The notes beneath the pieces were generated by a model. It saw nothing but the letters and a program-made list of their open reading frames with translations. It was not told where the DNA came from and made no database searches. This document shows positions 17,432 to 26,373 of a stretch of DNA of 64,000 nt, piece after piece (within the stretch, counting starts at the first letter, position 1; each line of letters begins with the position of its first letter). The position numbers and the translations under genes are program-made. Source of the stretch: Fontivita pretiosa (GTDB lineage: Bacteria; Planctomycetota; Phycisphaerae; Tepidisphaerales; Tepidisphaeraceae); contig NZ_CP191258.1 in the NCBI RefSeq assembly GCF_050410795.1, positions 2,480,001 to 2,544,000 on the forward strand, read 5' to 3'.

Positions 17432-17460
17432 TCGCGTGACGAAACATACAATGGCCCGCA

Positions 17461-18888
17461 ATGGAGTGTGAAGCAACCCATTCATCGGCCACGCGCGCCA
17501 CATCACCGCAATCAACTCGATGCGGCCATGCGCTGCTGCTGGGACTGTCGGCATGGATGCTGGGACTGGCGATTCATCTGACCGACGGGCTTTACTCCGG
17601 CGACGGGGTGGCGCTGCTGGTGTTGGCCCTGGCGTTTTGCATCGCAGGGGTGTTCGGCCGGCCTGTCGCGCTGTCGGATCGCGCAATGCGGAACCTGTTG
17701 CTTGCGCTGCTGATCACGCAACTGCTGGCGATGCTGCTGCGTCCGGCCGGGGCGTCGGCGGCGACCGTCCCCATCACCGATCAGCGCCCGTTCGACGCCG
17801 CCATCGTCGTCGCGCTGGGCGCGGTCGCGGCGATCGGATTCGCGCCCCGCCGTCGCGTCGTCGTGGCAGCATTCGCGCTGCTGCTGGCCACCCACGCAGC
17901 GATCGGCGCGTGGAAGATCCGAACCGCACCGCAGCCGAGGATCGACGTGTTCATCTTCCACACCCACGCCATCGACGCGCTGGCCAGAGGCGTCAATCCC
18001 TATGCGATCACCTTCCCCAACATTTACGAACCTCAAACCTGGACCTACGGGCCGGGCATCGTGCGCGACGGACGCCTTCAGTTTGGCTTTCCCTATCCGC
18101 CAATCGTTCTGCTGTACACCGCGCCGGCGCAACTGCTGGCGGGCGATTTTCGCTACGCGTATCTGCTGGCGATGCTTGTGTGTGGGGTATTGGTTGCGGC
18201 AATCGCGCGATTCTCACGCAACGGCCTGCTCCTGGCCGCCTTGTTCCTGTTCACGCCGCGCACGTTCTATGTTCTGGAGATGGGCTGGACCGAGCCGCTG
18301 AGCGCGATGCTGCTGGCGGCGGCGGTGCTGGCGGCGTTTCGGCGGCCGGGGCTGACGCCTCTTGCATTGGGGCTTTGGGTGGCGTGCAAGCAGTATCTGC
18401 CCCTGGCGCTGCTGGTGGTTCCGCTGCTGTATCGGCCATCGACGCCAGCACGCCGTGTGATCCGGGATCTGCTGATTGCGCTGCTGGTCGGCGGCGTGGT
18501 CACGCTGCCAGCGGCGTTGTGGGGACCGGCGGCGTTTTGGCGCTCGGCGGTGACGCTCCAGTTGCATCAGCCCTATCGGGCGGATTCGCTGAGCCTGCTG
18601 GCGTGGTGGGGGTCCACACGCCCGGGCTTCAGCGGGCCGGTGTGGCCGGCGTTTGCGCTGGCTGGCGTCGCGGTGCTGGCCACGCTGTGGCGCGCGCCGC
18701 GCGGCCCCGGCGCTTTCGCCGCCGCCGTTGCGCTGGTGCTGCTGGTCTTCTTCGCCTTCAACAAGCAGGCGTTCGCGAACTACTACTACCTGGTCATCGC
18801 CGCGCTGTGCATCTCGATCGCGGGCGATGGATTGCCGGACCTCGTTGAACAGGATTGGCTCAACCCGAGGCAGTTAGCAGGCCGATAA
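17461..18888 (+). CDS. Polytopic membrane protein, GT87/DUF2029-like glycosyltransferase
   Basis: 475 residues with about 11-12 hydrophobic segments. After two N-terminal helices there is a loop with DVFIFHTHAIDALARGVNPY (about 160-179) and FPYPPIVLLYTAPAQLL, which is the pattern of C-fold polyprenol-phosphate-sugar-dependent glycosyltransferases (GT87/DUF2029): an acidic residue in the first exocytoplasmic loop, then a GxNPY-type motif. It would transfer a sugar from a lipid carrier on the outer face of the membrane. The next gene, 15 bases on, encodes a secreted protein and probably shares its transcript. The family call is moderate, the membrane nature is certain. Confidence 0.78.
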   Translation: MECEATHSSATRATSPQSTRCGHALLLGLSAWMLGLAIHLTDGLYSGDGVALLVLALAFCIAGVFGRPVALSDRAMRNLLLALLITQLLAMLLRPAGASAATVPITDQRPFDAAIVVALGAVAAIGFAPRRRVVVAAFALLLATHAAIGAWKIRTAPQPRIDVFIFHTHAIDALARGVNPYAITFPNIYEPQTWTYGPGIVRDGRLQFGFPYPPIVLLYTAPAQLLAGDFRYAYLLAMLVCGVLVAAIARFSRNGLLLAALFLFTPRTFYVLEMGWTEPLSAMLLAAAVLAAFRRPGLTPLALGLWVACKQYLPLALLVVPLLYRPSTPARRVIRDLLIALLVGGVVTLPAALWGPAAFWRSAVTLQLHQPYRADSLSLLAWWGSTRPGFSGPVWPAFALAGVAVLATLWRAPRGPGAFAAAVALVLLVFFAFNKQAFANYYYLVIAALCISIAGDGLPDLVEQDWLNPRQLAGR

Positions 18889-18903
18889 CAGGGTTATCGG
18901 ACC

Positions 18904-21663
18904 ATGCGGACTCCCTGTGCGCTGAGTGCATTGCTGATGTGCCTGTCTCTGCCGCCTGCGGCGTGGGCGCAGCCGGCCCAGATCAGCCGTATTCTTCGTA
19001 CTTTCGATTTCGAGGAACGTCAGTTGGGCAATGTGGAAGACCTGCCCATGCACTGGAGCAAGGTTCAGGGTCCGGGCCTGCCGCATTATGTGAACGGGCG
19101 ATTGAGCAACGACCGGGCGCACAGCGGTTCGTACAGTTTTCGCCTGGACCTGAACGGCGGAAGTGTGATCTATCGCTACGACGCGGATCAGATTCGGGTG
19201 CAGCCCGGAGCGCACTACCGCGTGGAGGGCAAGGTGCAGACCACGCCGCTGCCGCACGCGCGGGCGCGGATTACGGCCTACTTTGTGGATCAGGATGGAC
19301 GGATGATTCCGGGCAGCCTCAGGCATTCACAGCTCTTTTCCAGCCCGCCCGGGGACAAGTCCTGGCACAGCGTTGGTCTGGAGATCTCCTCACAGCCCGA
19401 CGACGCCGGGCAGGCCGATCATCAGCAGGCCGCGCCGGCGTCGCTGGTGATCGAGCTGGGTCTGGTCCAGCCGATGCTGTACGCCCCGCCGCTGCTGGGG
19501 CAGCGGACACTGTTTCCGCAGGACATTCGCGGCAGCGCATGGTTCGACGACGTGACCGTCTCGCAGGTGCCGAAGGTGACGCTGAGCACCGACCGAGCGG
19601 GCAATATTTTCGGGCGATCGGATCCGCTGGTGCTGAAAGTTCTGGTCAACGACCGCTTCACCGACGACCTGGCGGCGCAGCTTGTCGTCAGCGATGCCCA
19701 GGGCCGCGCCGTCTACCAGCGCAGCGGCGCGCTGGACATGTCGGCGGCGCAGTCGCTGGGTCCGGGACGCAGCCGCATGACGCTGATGCTGCCGCAGTTG
19801 CCGCCCGGCTGGTTCCAGGCGGCGCTGGTGATGAGCAGCAAGGGGCAGTTTGTCGGGCGTCAGACGCTGGACTTCGTGCTGCTGGCGGACGAGGCGGCCG
19901 GGGCATCGCCCGACCCGCGATTCGGCATCGTCGCCACCGATCTGCCGATGGATGGCTGGGACGATCTTCCCGAGCTGCTTTCGATCCTCTCGGCCGGACG
20001 GGTCAAGCTGGCGGTCTGGAGCGAAACGGCCGACGTGCAGCAGCCAGGCTCGGCAACACGATTCGACCGGCTGCTGGAACGGCTGGGCGAACTGCGCATC
20101 GAGCCGACCGCCTGTCTGGCAGGCGTGCCGCCCACCATCCTCCAGAAGCTTCAGCAGCGCAGTTGGCAGCAGCCGTCGGAGGCGTCGCGACAGGCGCAGG
20201 TCGATGAGTCGCCATGGCTTCAGTTGCTCAAGGCCGATGCGCAGCTCTGGCAACCGCAACTGGCCTACCTGGTGGCGCGCCATGCCGCGCACCTGTCGCG
20301 CTGGCAGGTCGGCGCCGACGGCTCGGATGAATTCGTCACCGATCCCCGCATGCGACAGGTGTACGACAGGCTCTATGAGGAATTTGCACGGCTGATGCAA
20401 CGCCCGGACCTGGCGATGCCCTGGCCGGCGTGGTACGAGCTGAGCGGCCGCCTGCCCGCAACCGTGGCGCTGCACATCAAGCCGGGCGTTCTGCCCTCGC
20501 AGGTGCCGCTGTATGTCAACGATCTGGGGGCCAACGAGAATCTGTCGATCTTCCTTGAGCCGCTGGCTCGCGAACAATACGGACGCGACGTGCAGATCCG
20601 CGACCTGGCGCAGCGGATTGTCTACGCGCTGTCGGCCAATGTGCAGCGCATTGACCTGAAGCTTCCGTTTGCGGTGCAGGGCGCGCACAACGATCCCGGC
20701 GGCGATGAGCACGAGCTGCTGGTCAAGCAGCCGCAGGAGCTGTTCATCATCATCCGCACGATCATGTCGATGCTGAGCGGCGCCAGCTTTCGTGGCAAGC
20801 TGCCGATCGCCGAGGGAGTCGAGGCGTTCCTGTTCGACCGCGGCGGGCAGGGGGTGCTGGTGCTGTGGGATCGCGGCGTCAGCGGCGGGGTGCGGCAGCT
20901 TGCCATCGACCTGGGACGCCAGCCCCGTTGCGTCGATCTGTGGGGCAATGTCACGCCTCTGGTTCACGCCCAGCAGGCGGACGGCGGCGAATCGGCCAGC
21001 GTGCGCTTGCCAATCGGTCCCATGCCGATCTTCCTGGTGGACATCGACGCCCAGCTCGCTCAGCTTCGCGCCAGCGTGACCCTGGACAATCCCCTGCTGG
21101 AATCCAGCTTCAAGCCCCACACCCGCAGAATCCGATTCACCAACCCCTATCCCCAGGCGATCAGCGGATCATTCAAGCTCCTCGCCCCGCCGGGATGGAC
21201 CATCAATCCCCCGACACAAACCTTCTCGCTGAACCCGGGCGAAACGCTCCAGCGCGAGCTGACCATCGAGTTCCCCTACAACAGCTTCGCGGGAACCAAG
21301 TTCATCCAGGCGCAGTTCAACGTGCAGGCCGACACCAACTCCACCTTCATTACCCCGATCGCGCTGAAGCTGGGCTTGAGCGATGTTGGACTTCAGACCC
21401 TGGCGCTGCGCGACGGCAACGACGTGATCGTGCAGCAGATGATCACGAACTATGGCCAGCGGCCGATCGACTACACCGCCTTTGCGCTGTGTCCCGGGCA
21501 TGCGCGGCAGGAGCGGCTGGTGACCAACCTCGCGCCCGGCCGAACGACCATCAAGAAGTATCGCTTCCAGAACGTGAAACTCACCGCCCAGAGCAAGATC
21601 CGCAGCGGGTTGAAGGAGCTGGATGGAACCAGAATCCTCAACGAGGAAGTGGCGGTACAGTAA
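18904..21663 (+). CDS. Large secreted protein with carbohydrate-binding-like N-domain and NEW3-like C-domain
   Basis: 919 residues. The signal peptide is clear (MRTPCALSALLMCLSLPPAA then AWAQ). Residues about 30-165 resemble a CBM4/9-type jelly roll (FDFEERQLGNVEDLPMHWSK, then HSGSYSFRLDLNGGSVIY). A long middle section (about 330-620) has the rhythm of a TIM-barrel glycosidase-like fold, but no catalytic pair can be named. Residues about 640-700 (GVEAFLFDRGGQGVLVLWDR) look like the beta-domain that often follows such barrels. Residues about 715-830 (NPYPQAISGSFKLLAPPGW, LNPGETLQRELTIEFPY) match NEW3-type beta-sandwich domains. A periplasmic or extracellular polysaccharide-related role is inferred. 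The upstream membrane glycosyltransferase-like gene is 15 bases away. Confidence 0.72.
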   Translation: MRTPCALSALLMCLSLPPAAWAQPAQISRILRTFDFEERQLGNVEDLPMHWSKVQGPGLPHYVNGRLSNDRAHSGSYSFRLDLNGGSVIYRYDADQIRVQPGAHYRVEGKVQTTPLPHARARITAYFVDQDGRMIPGSLRHSQLFSSPPGDKSWHSVGLEISSQPDDAGQADHQQAAPASLVIELGLVQPMLYAPPLLGQRTLFPQDIRGSAWFDDVTVSQVPKVTLSTDRAGNIFGRSDPLVLKVLVNDRFTDDLAAQLVVSDAQGRAVYQRSGALDMSAAQSLGPGRSRMTLMLPQLPPGWFQAALVMSSKGQFVGRQTLDFVLLADEAAGASPDPRFGIVATDLPMDGWDDLPELLSILSAGRVKLAVWSETADVQQPGSATRFDRLLERLGELRIEPTACLAGVPPTILQKLQQRSWQQPSEASRQAQVDESPWLQLLKADAQLWQPQLAYLVARHAAHLSRWQVGADGSDEFVTDPRMRQVYDRLYEEFARLMQRPDLAMPWPAWYELSGRLPATVALHIKPGVLPSQVPLYVNDLGANENLSIFLEPLAREQYGRDVQIRDLAQRIVYALSANVQRIDLKLPFAVQGAHNDPGGDEHELLVKQPQELFIIIRTIMSMLSGASFRGKLPIAEGVEAFLFDRGGQGVLVLWDRGVSGGVRQLAIDLGRQPRCVDLWGNVTPLVHAQQADGGESASVRLPIGPMPIFLVDIDAQLAQLRASVTLDNPLLESSFKPHTRRIRFTNPYPQAISGSFKLLAPPGWTINPPTQTFSLNPGETLQRELTIEFPYNSFAGTKFIQAQFNVQADTNSTFITPIALKLGLSDVGLQTLALRDGNDVIVQQMITNYGQRPIDYTAFALCPGHARQERLVTNLAPGRTTIKKYRFQNVKLTAQSKIRSGLKELDGTRILNEEVAVQ

Positions 21664-21729
21664 TCACACACCCGGAGCTGTGGGGCAATCCGAGCCGCGA
21701 CGCCAGGATGTTGCTCACCAGTCGATCGC

Positions 21730-23736
21730 TTACCTGATCGCGATATTCCAGATCTGCCACTGCCCGCCGCGATTGGAACGGAAAAACACGCTGTTTCCGG
21801 TCAGGTCGAAAACCGGGCAATCGTCGTGGCTGGCGTTGGCGGTGATCTGCACAGGCTCGTGGGCTGCGCCCTGGGCGTTGGACAGGTCCAGCATCCAGAT
21901 GTCGTAGTTGTTGCGACCGTCGGCGGTGGCGCGGTCGGAGGCGAAGACGATCTTGCTGCCGTCGCGGCTCCAGCTCGGGTCGCATTCATCGGCATCGGGC
22001 GTGTTGGTCAGGTTCTGCGGCACGCCTCCGCCGTCGCTGACGCGGAAGATGTCGCGCTTGCCGGTCTTTTCGTTGACGGCGGCGAAAATGATCGCGTCGT
22101 TTCGCGGGCTGACGCGCGGCTGCGTGCCCCCCAGCGTCGTCAGGTCCGTCTGGAAAATCGTCCCCAGTTGCGTCATGTACAGCCGCGGATCCGCACGCGT
22201 GTCCACCATCGCCTGGTAGAACAATCGCGGCTTGGGATCCGAATCGATCGTCGGCCAAAGGTCATTCGTGTCGCCGGTGGTCAGGCGCGTGATGCCTGGC
22301 GCGCCGTCGGCGGAGATGGCGTGCACCTGGAGCTTCCTGGCCGAGCGGTTGGACGAAAACAGGATCTGGTCTCCCCTTGGGCTGTACCAGGGCATCAGGT
22401 CCAGGCTTTTGCCGTCGGTGAGGATGCTGGCCCCGCCGCTGCCGTCGGTGTTGATCAGCAGTAACTGCGAGCGGAACTCCGAGCGCGCCGCGGTGGCGCC
22501 AGCGCCGGCGTCCGGCGAGGCGCTGAGCACCGAGAACACCAGCTTGGTTCCATCTGGCGAGACCGCCAGCGAGCCGATCTGCGTTCCCTTGGCCAGCCGC
22601 GTCAGTTGCTGCGGCGACGGTCGCTCCGGCTCGGTCACGTCCTTCATCGCGATGGTGTCCACCCACTCGGGCACGACTTCCCACCCGTCATCGGTGCGAC
22701 GCATGTTCGGCATCAGCAGCTTGACCGGACGGGTGAGAATCTCCTTGAGCGTGACACGATACTCCGTCCGCCCGTTCTCCCAGCCGATCGTGAACGACTG
22801 CGGTTCCCATTCCGAGTCCGCCGTCTTCTTGCTGACCGTGCAGGTGTAGGTTTTCAGCTCCGCCTTTTCATTGACCGGAGGGAATTGAAGCGTGGCGAAG
22901 GCTGTGCCGCTGCGGTCGGAGGCGATCTCGTGCCCGTCGATCTTCACCACCGCGCCGGGCGGATCGGTGACGATCCGAATGTCCTTGGTATACACGCCCA
23001 GGTCCACGTGATAGTCCGTGCGGCCATTGTCCCAGGCGATGGTGATTTCCCCTGGCATATACCCCGGTTTTTCGGCGCGGAGCTTGCGCGGAACAAATTC
23101 ATTGCTGGCCGGGTCCACAGGGAACTCCACCGCCGCGCCACGAACCGGGCTGACGCCCAGCTTCTCGTAATCGATCAGCACCTCCGCTCCCGGCGGCTCG
23201 GTGGTGATGTTCAGATTCTTCTTTTTGGCCTGTAGCAGCAGCGTGTAGCTGGGATCGCGGTCGGTCCAGCTCACCGTCTGCACCGCCGGATCGTAGTTGG
23301 GCCTTTCTGCGGTGATGGTGTGGGTGATCCACTGGTTTTTGGAATCGACGGTGAATTCCAGTTCTTTGGAGATGGCGGTGACCGGCTCGCTGGTGATCGG
23401 CTTGCCATCCACGCTGATGATCGCCGGCACGGGCGCGACGGTGATGTGAATCACCCGGGTCAGCGGTTTGAGCTCGATCAGCAGATCCGGGCGGTTGTAA
23501 TCACGATTGAGCGTAACCGGGGTGTCCTTGTAGCCCATCCGCGAGGCCACCACGCGGTGCGTCTGCTCGGCGCTGGAGAAGGTGAAGGTTTCGGTGACGG
23601 GCCCGCGGCCGCGGGTCACGCCATCGATCGAGATCGTCGCATCGGCGGGTTTGGTGCTGATGGTGACCACTCGTGTCGTGGCGCAGCCGCCGACGAGCAA
23701 CGCCAACGCCACAATGCATGTCAATCGCTGAATCAT
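21730..23736 (-). CDS. Lipoprotein with PEGA domains and TolB-like beta-propeller
   Basis: About 668 residues from the ATG at 23736 (MIQRLTCIVALALLVGGCAT), with a standard lipobox (VGGC); the longer frame upstream is not a leader. Residues about 20-350 contain four PEGA-type units, visible as repeated phrases such as VVTISTKPADATISIDG, IHITVAPVPAIISVDGKP, LNITTEPPGAEVLIDYE and IRIVTDPPGAVVKIDGHE. Residues about 390-668 are PD40/WD40-like strands of a TolB propeller: IGSLAVSPDGTKLVFS, LMPWYSPRGDQILFSSNR, PRVSPRNDAIIFAAV, DPSWSRDGSKIVFASDR. PEGA proteins sit in the cell envelope. A scaffold role at the surface is inferred. Confidence 0.86.
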   Translation of the reverse strand: MIQRLTCIVALALLVGGCATTRVVTISTKPADATISIDGVTRGRGPVTETFTFSSAEQTHRVVASRMGYKDTPVTLNRDYNRPDLLIELKPLTRVIHITVAPVPAIISVDGKPITSEPVTAISKELEFTVDSKNQWITHTITAERPNYDPAVQTVSWTDRDPSYTLLLQAKKKNLNITTEPPGAEVLIDYEKLGVSPVRGAAVEFPVDPASNEFVPRKLRAEKPGYMPGEITIAWDNGRTDYHVDLGVYTKDIRIVTDPPGAVVKIDGHEIASDRSGTAFATLQFPPVNEKAELKTYTCTVSKKTADSEWEPQSFTIGWENGRTEYRVTLKEILTRPVKLLMPNMRRTDDGWEVVPEWVDTIAMKDVTEPERPSPQQLTRLAKGTQIGSLAVSPDGTKLVFSVLSASPDAGAGATAARSEFRSQLLLINTDGSGGASILTDGKSLDLMPWYSPRGDQILFSSNRSARKLQVHAISADGAPGITRLTTGDTNDLWPTIDSDPKPRLFYQAMVDTRADPRLYMTQLGTIFQTDLTTLGGTQPRVSPRNDAIIFAAVNEKTGKRDIFRVSDGGGVPQNLTNTPDADECDPSWSRDGSKIVFASDRATADGRNNYDIWMLDLSNAQGAAHEPVQITANASHDDCPVFDLTGNSVFFRSNRGGQWQIWNIAIR

Positions 23737-23922
23737 CGGACCATCTCCACAGCATGCCCCGGCGCCGCCGGCGCATTCGCTACAGCCTTGATGGCCCGAT
23801 GATAGCCGATGTCGCAGATCCAGCCAAAGCGGGCGGCGATGCGGATGCGGGCGGAGCGCGCGATGCAGGGCGTCGGCCAGTGCCGCAGCAGCGGGATTGT
23901 GAATCGATGTGCGCAAACCAGA

Positions 23923-23961
23923 ACGCCCACGAAGTGAGTCGCGAGCTCACCGCGTGGGCGT
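23923..23961. repeat. Perfect long hairpin in gene-free region
   Basis: acgcccacg (23923-23931) pairs perfectly with cgtgggcgt (23953-23961), and inside it gtgag pairs with ctcac around a tcgcgag loop. It lies about 190 bases upstream of the PEGA/TolB gene start. There is no T-run after it, so it is not a plain terminator. It may be an RNA structure or a protein-binding palindrome. Confidence 0.4.
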
Positions 23962-24068
23962 CATCTGGCATCGGACCGATTTTGCTGGCAAGTCTGCTCC
24001 CGGCCTGGGCCCGCCTCGGTCCGCTCGGCACCAAGGATCAGGGGACTGCTCCTCGGTACGGACGGTTC

Positions 24069-24364
24069 ATGCCGATCGTTCGCATCGGCATCACTCACCC
24101 AACGGGGTGGCGTAGCGGTTTCCCGACTGGACGGCCGTGGGATTTCGCTGTCCCGGACCCGTTCCATGGATCCGCCGCTCTTCGCCGCCCGTTACCAAGC
24201 GACTGTCGTGCGGCTTGGGTCCGACGCACTGGTTGTCGGGGGACTCTCTCCCCGCGGGCCAGTGCATCACATGCGGCGACGATAACCCGACTTGCCTGCT
24301 TCGGCGTTTTTCGGCGCCGATTAGTTCCGGGTGGCCCCGCGACCGGCACTCGCTTTCGCAAGCG
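24069..24364. ncRNA. Candidate structured RNA within a 1-kb gene-free interval
   Basis: From 23737 to 24730 no open frame looks like a protein. The interval contains a run of short perfect hairpins: atgccgat/atcggcat (24069-24091), ccaagc/gcttgg (24195-24217), gcactgg/ccagtgc (24226-24265) enclosing ggggg/cccc, and cgctt-tcgc-aagcg (24351-24364). Spacing is compact, as expected of a folded RNA of about 300-350 bases. I looked for the conserved parts of RNase P RNA, tmRNA and SRP RNA and did not find them. The strand is unknown, and GC-rich DNA forms chance hairpins, so this is tentative. Confidence 0.25.
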
Positions 24365-24730
24365 CCAGCCGCGCGCGTCTTGCGACGCCGTCGCTGGCCG
24401 CCGACTCCTGCCGTGCCCGCCATTTGCTTGCTTCGCACGGCCTTACGATTCCGTCGAGGAGCCGGACTCCGTATCAGGAGCCTTTTCCAATTTCGCCGGC
24501 CGATTTCTCGTCCGACGACGCAAAGCACTATACGCGATGCAAGCACATTCCGGATGCGTTTTCTTCAAGCGCAAAATGAGTTATCCACCGTCGCCTGTAA
24601 CTCCTTTGTCCGGCAACGCAATCGCGGTGCACAACGCGGTGGATATCGTGACTTGAGCGGAAATATTCGCCAAAGACTCGACGGAAAAAAACTGCGCGCT
24701 GGCTTTGTGGGCACCTGGGTCCCGGGGCAA

Positions 24731-25189
24731 TCATGATTGCCGATCTTGCCGCCCGCAGTCGTCGGGATGTGCGTGGAGAATGACGGGGAAAGCGAAACTC
24801 TGCGTGTAGCGATAGGTCTTGTAGCCGCGCTCCTGGATCAACCAGATCATCAGGAAGTAAAAGCCCGAAAGGATCGGGCAGAGCAAGATGATCACGCCAG
24901 CCATGAACAGCGCGTCGTGATCCCAGGCGAGCAGCCGCAGCAGCGCGAGGATGAGGCCCACGCTCAAGCCCGATCTCAATGCGCCGTGGATGAGCACAAA
25001 TCGCCAGATCCCCTGCTGGCGCTTGAGCTGCCAGTAGCTCCAGTCATCGGGGCAAGCAACTGTCGCGGCCGCGGACGCCGGCCGTCGACCGCGCGCCGGT
25101 GTCGCCGGCTGCTGGAGGGCAATCCTCGGTGTGTCAGATGGGTCGAGATTTGGCGGCTGCGGATCGGACACGCCAACTCCTGTGATCAC
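24731..25189 (-). CDS. Small integral membrane protein, unknown
   Basis: 152 residues from a GTG at 25189. The first 55 residues are polar and proline-rich (cytoplasmic); then WSYWQLKRQQGIWRFVLIHG leads into three hydrophobic segments (SGLSVGLILALLRLLAW, ALFMAGVIILLCPILSGFYF, LMIWLI), with RGYKTYRY after them. The composition and membrane segments indicate a real protein. No family is recognised. The 994-base gap upstream of the PEGA lipoprotein gene begins at its stop side. Confidence 0.62.
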   Translation of the reverse strand: MITGVGVSDPQPPNLDPSDTPRIALQQPATPARGRRPASAAATVACPDDWSYWQLKRQQGIWRFVLIHGALRSGLSVGLILALLRLLAWDHDALFMAGVIILLCPILSGFYFLMIWLIQERGYKTYRYTQSFAFPVILHAHPDDCGRQDRQS

Positions 25190-25241
25190 TGCGGCGATTC
25201 AGGCCGCTGACGCTTGCGGGGACACAAGCCCTCGCCCTGGC

Positions 25242-25463
25242 TCACAGTCGCCGTCCGCAGCGGCGGCAGAAATTGGCATAGTGCGGATGGGCCGCGCCGC
25301 AGCCCTGGCAGATTCTGTTTTGTGCTGATGAGTTGAATCGCCGGCCCTGGGATGCCGTTGCGATCAGCACGACCAGCAGCACCGTCGCCACCAGGATCAC
25401 AAAAACCGGAGGGAACTCCACCATCTGGGCCACTTGTGCCGCAGCGCACGTCAGGTACATCAT
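25242..25463 (-). CDS. Small membrane protein with C-terminal zinc ribbon
   Basis: About 73 residues from an ATG at 25463 (MMYLTCAAAQVAQMVEFPPV); an ATG at 25571 would add 36 residues with no clear purpose. One transmembrane helix (VFVILVATVLLVVLIATA) is followed by a basic stretch and a compact zinc ribbon, CQGCGAAHPHYANFCRRCG. Such anchored zinc-ribbon proteins are common in planctomycetes and lack a known role. The stop codon is 52 bases from the next minus-strand gene. Confidence 0.6.
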   Translation of the reverse strand: MMYLTCAAAQVAQMVEFPPVFVILVATVLLVVLIATASQGRRFNSSAQNRICQGCGAAHPHYANFCRRCGRRL

Positions 25464-25644
25464 GCACCGCACCTTTCCGTGTACGACTCGATCGCCAAGG
25501 CCGATGCTTCCGGCGCTCATTATAAGCCGGCGCAGGTTGCGTGCCGGAAGAAATGCCTGAAAGGCGCGCACACATGCTGAGACGAAGCCTCAAAAGCGGG
25601 GCTCCGCCCATCGTGCTTGCATGCGTTGCGTAGGCTGGTTTGTG

Positions 25645-25650
25645 GTACAA
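25645..25650 (+). promoter_or_regulatory. -10-like TACAAT overlapping the AMMECR1 gene start
   Basis: TACAAT at 25645-25650 runs into the first in-frame ATG (25650). If it is a real -10, transcription would start near 25657-25659, at the second in-frame ATG (25659, MELTADQ), giving a leaderless message. No good -35 at 16-18 bases was found. Confidence 0.25.
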
Positions 25651-26360
25651 TGAGCCGCATGGAACTGACCGCGGACCAGCGGCGACTCCTGCTGGATGTG
25701 GCGCGGCAAACCATCCGCGCGGCGCTGAGCGCGCCGGGCGGGGCGGTGGCATCGCCCGGCCAGCCCGGCTCAAACCAGGCCACGCCCCCCACGCCGGATG
25801 ATCCGGTCCTGCATCAACACGCCGGGTGTTTCGTTTCCCTTCATACTCTGGACACGCACCGCCTGCGCGGGTGCGTCGGCAGGCTCGACTGTCGCGATGA
25901 GCTGATCGACGCGGTGCGACAGTCAGCCATTAATGTGCTGCATGATCCCCGCTTCGTGGACTGCCCGGTGACGCTGGAGGAACTGCCCGGGCTGGAGATC
26001 GAATTGACGGTGGTTTTTCCGATGGAGCAGGCGGCACACTGTTTGGATTTCCAGCCGCAGGAGGATGGAATCTTCCTGACGATCGGCGACCGTGGCGGAT
26101 GCTTTCTGCCGCAGGTGGCGCGGGAGACCGGCTGGTCTCGAGAGCAACTGTTGGCGCGGCTTTGCACGGAGAAGCTTGGCCTGCACCCCGACGCCTGGCG
26201 GTACGACGAATCGGCCAGACTCTACAGGTTCAAGACGCTGGTAATCGGTCCTGAGCCGTTCTGCCCGCCGGCAAGCTCCAGCGAATCCACACCTGCCAGC
26301 GAGTCGGCCAGCAGCAGCACATCGTCGTCGGCGAAGGAAATTCCCGCCCATCGCTGCTAG
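25650..26360 (+). CDS. amrA: AMMECR1-domain protein (AmmeMemoRadiSam system protein A)
   Basis: About 236 residues from the ATG at 25650; the ATG at 25659 is equally good by family alignment (MELTADQRRLLLDVARQ). The AMMECR1 fold (PF01871) is shown by HAGCFVSLHTLDTHRLRGCV (about 55-74), the exposed LRGCVG motif, FVDCPVTLEELPGLEIEL, and a GDRGGCFLPQVARETGWS segment followed by LGLHPDAW. A Ser-rich tail (about 208-230) follows. In bacteria this protein is usually encoded with a MEMO1-like and a radical-SAM protein; neither is adjacent here. The reaction is unsettled. It ends 13 bases before the next lipoprotein gene. Confidence 0.88.
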   Translation: MSRMELTADQRRLLLDVARQTIRAALSAPGGAVASPGQPGSNQATPPTPDDPVLHQHAGCFVSLHTLDTHRLRGCVGRLDCRDELIDAVRQSAINVLHDPRFVDCPVTLEELPGLEIELTVVFPMEQAAHCLDFQPQEDGIFLTIGDRGGCFLPQVARETGWSREQLLARLCTEKLGLHPDAWRYDESARLYRFKTLVIGPEPFCPPASSSESTPASESASSSTSSSAKEIPAHRC

Positions 26361-26373
26361 AGTTGTCCACACC

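Noticed and set aside
24091..24546. RNase P RNA, tmRNA or SRP RNA on either strand of the gap.
   Set aside because: The conserved sequence cores of these RNAs were not found on either strand.
24581..24589. TTATCCACC as a DnaA box.
   Set aside because: A single one-mismatch copy in the structured gap, with no partner boxes, is not enough to call an origin.
23673..24656. Plus-strand frame of 327 codons across the gene-free region.
   Set aside because: Low-quality composition, no start signal, overlaps the leader of the PEGA lipoprotein and has no family motif.
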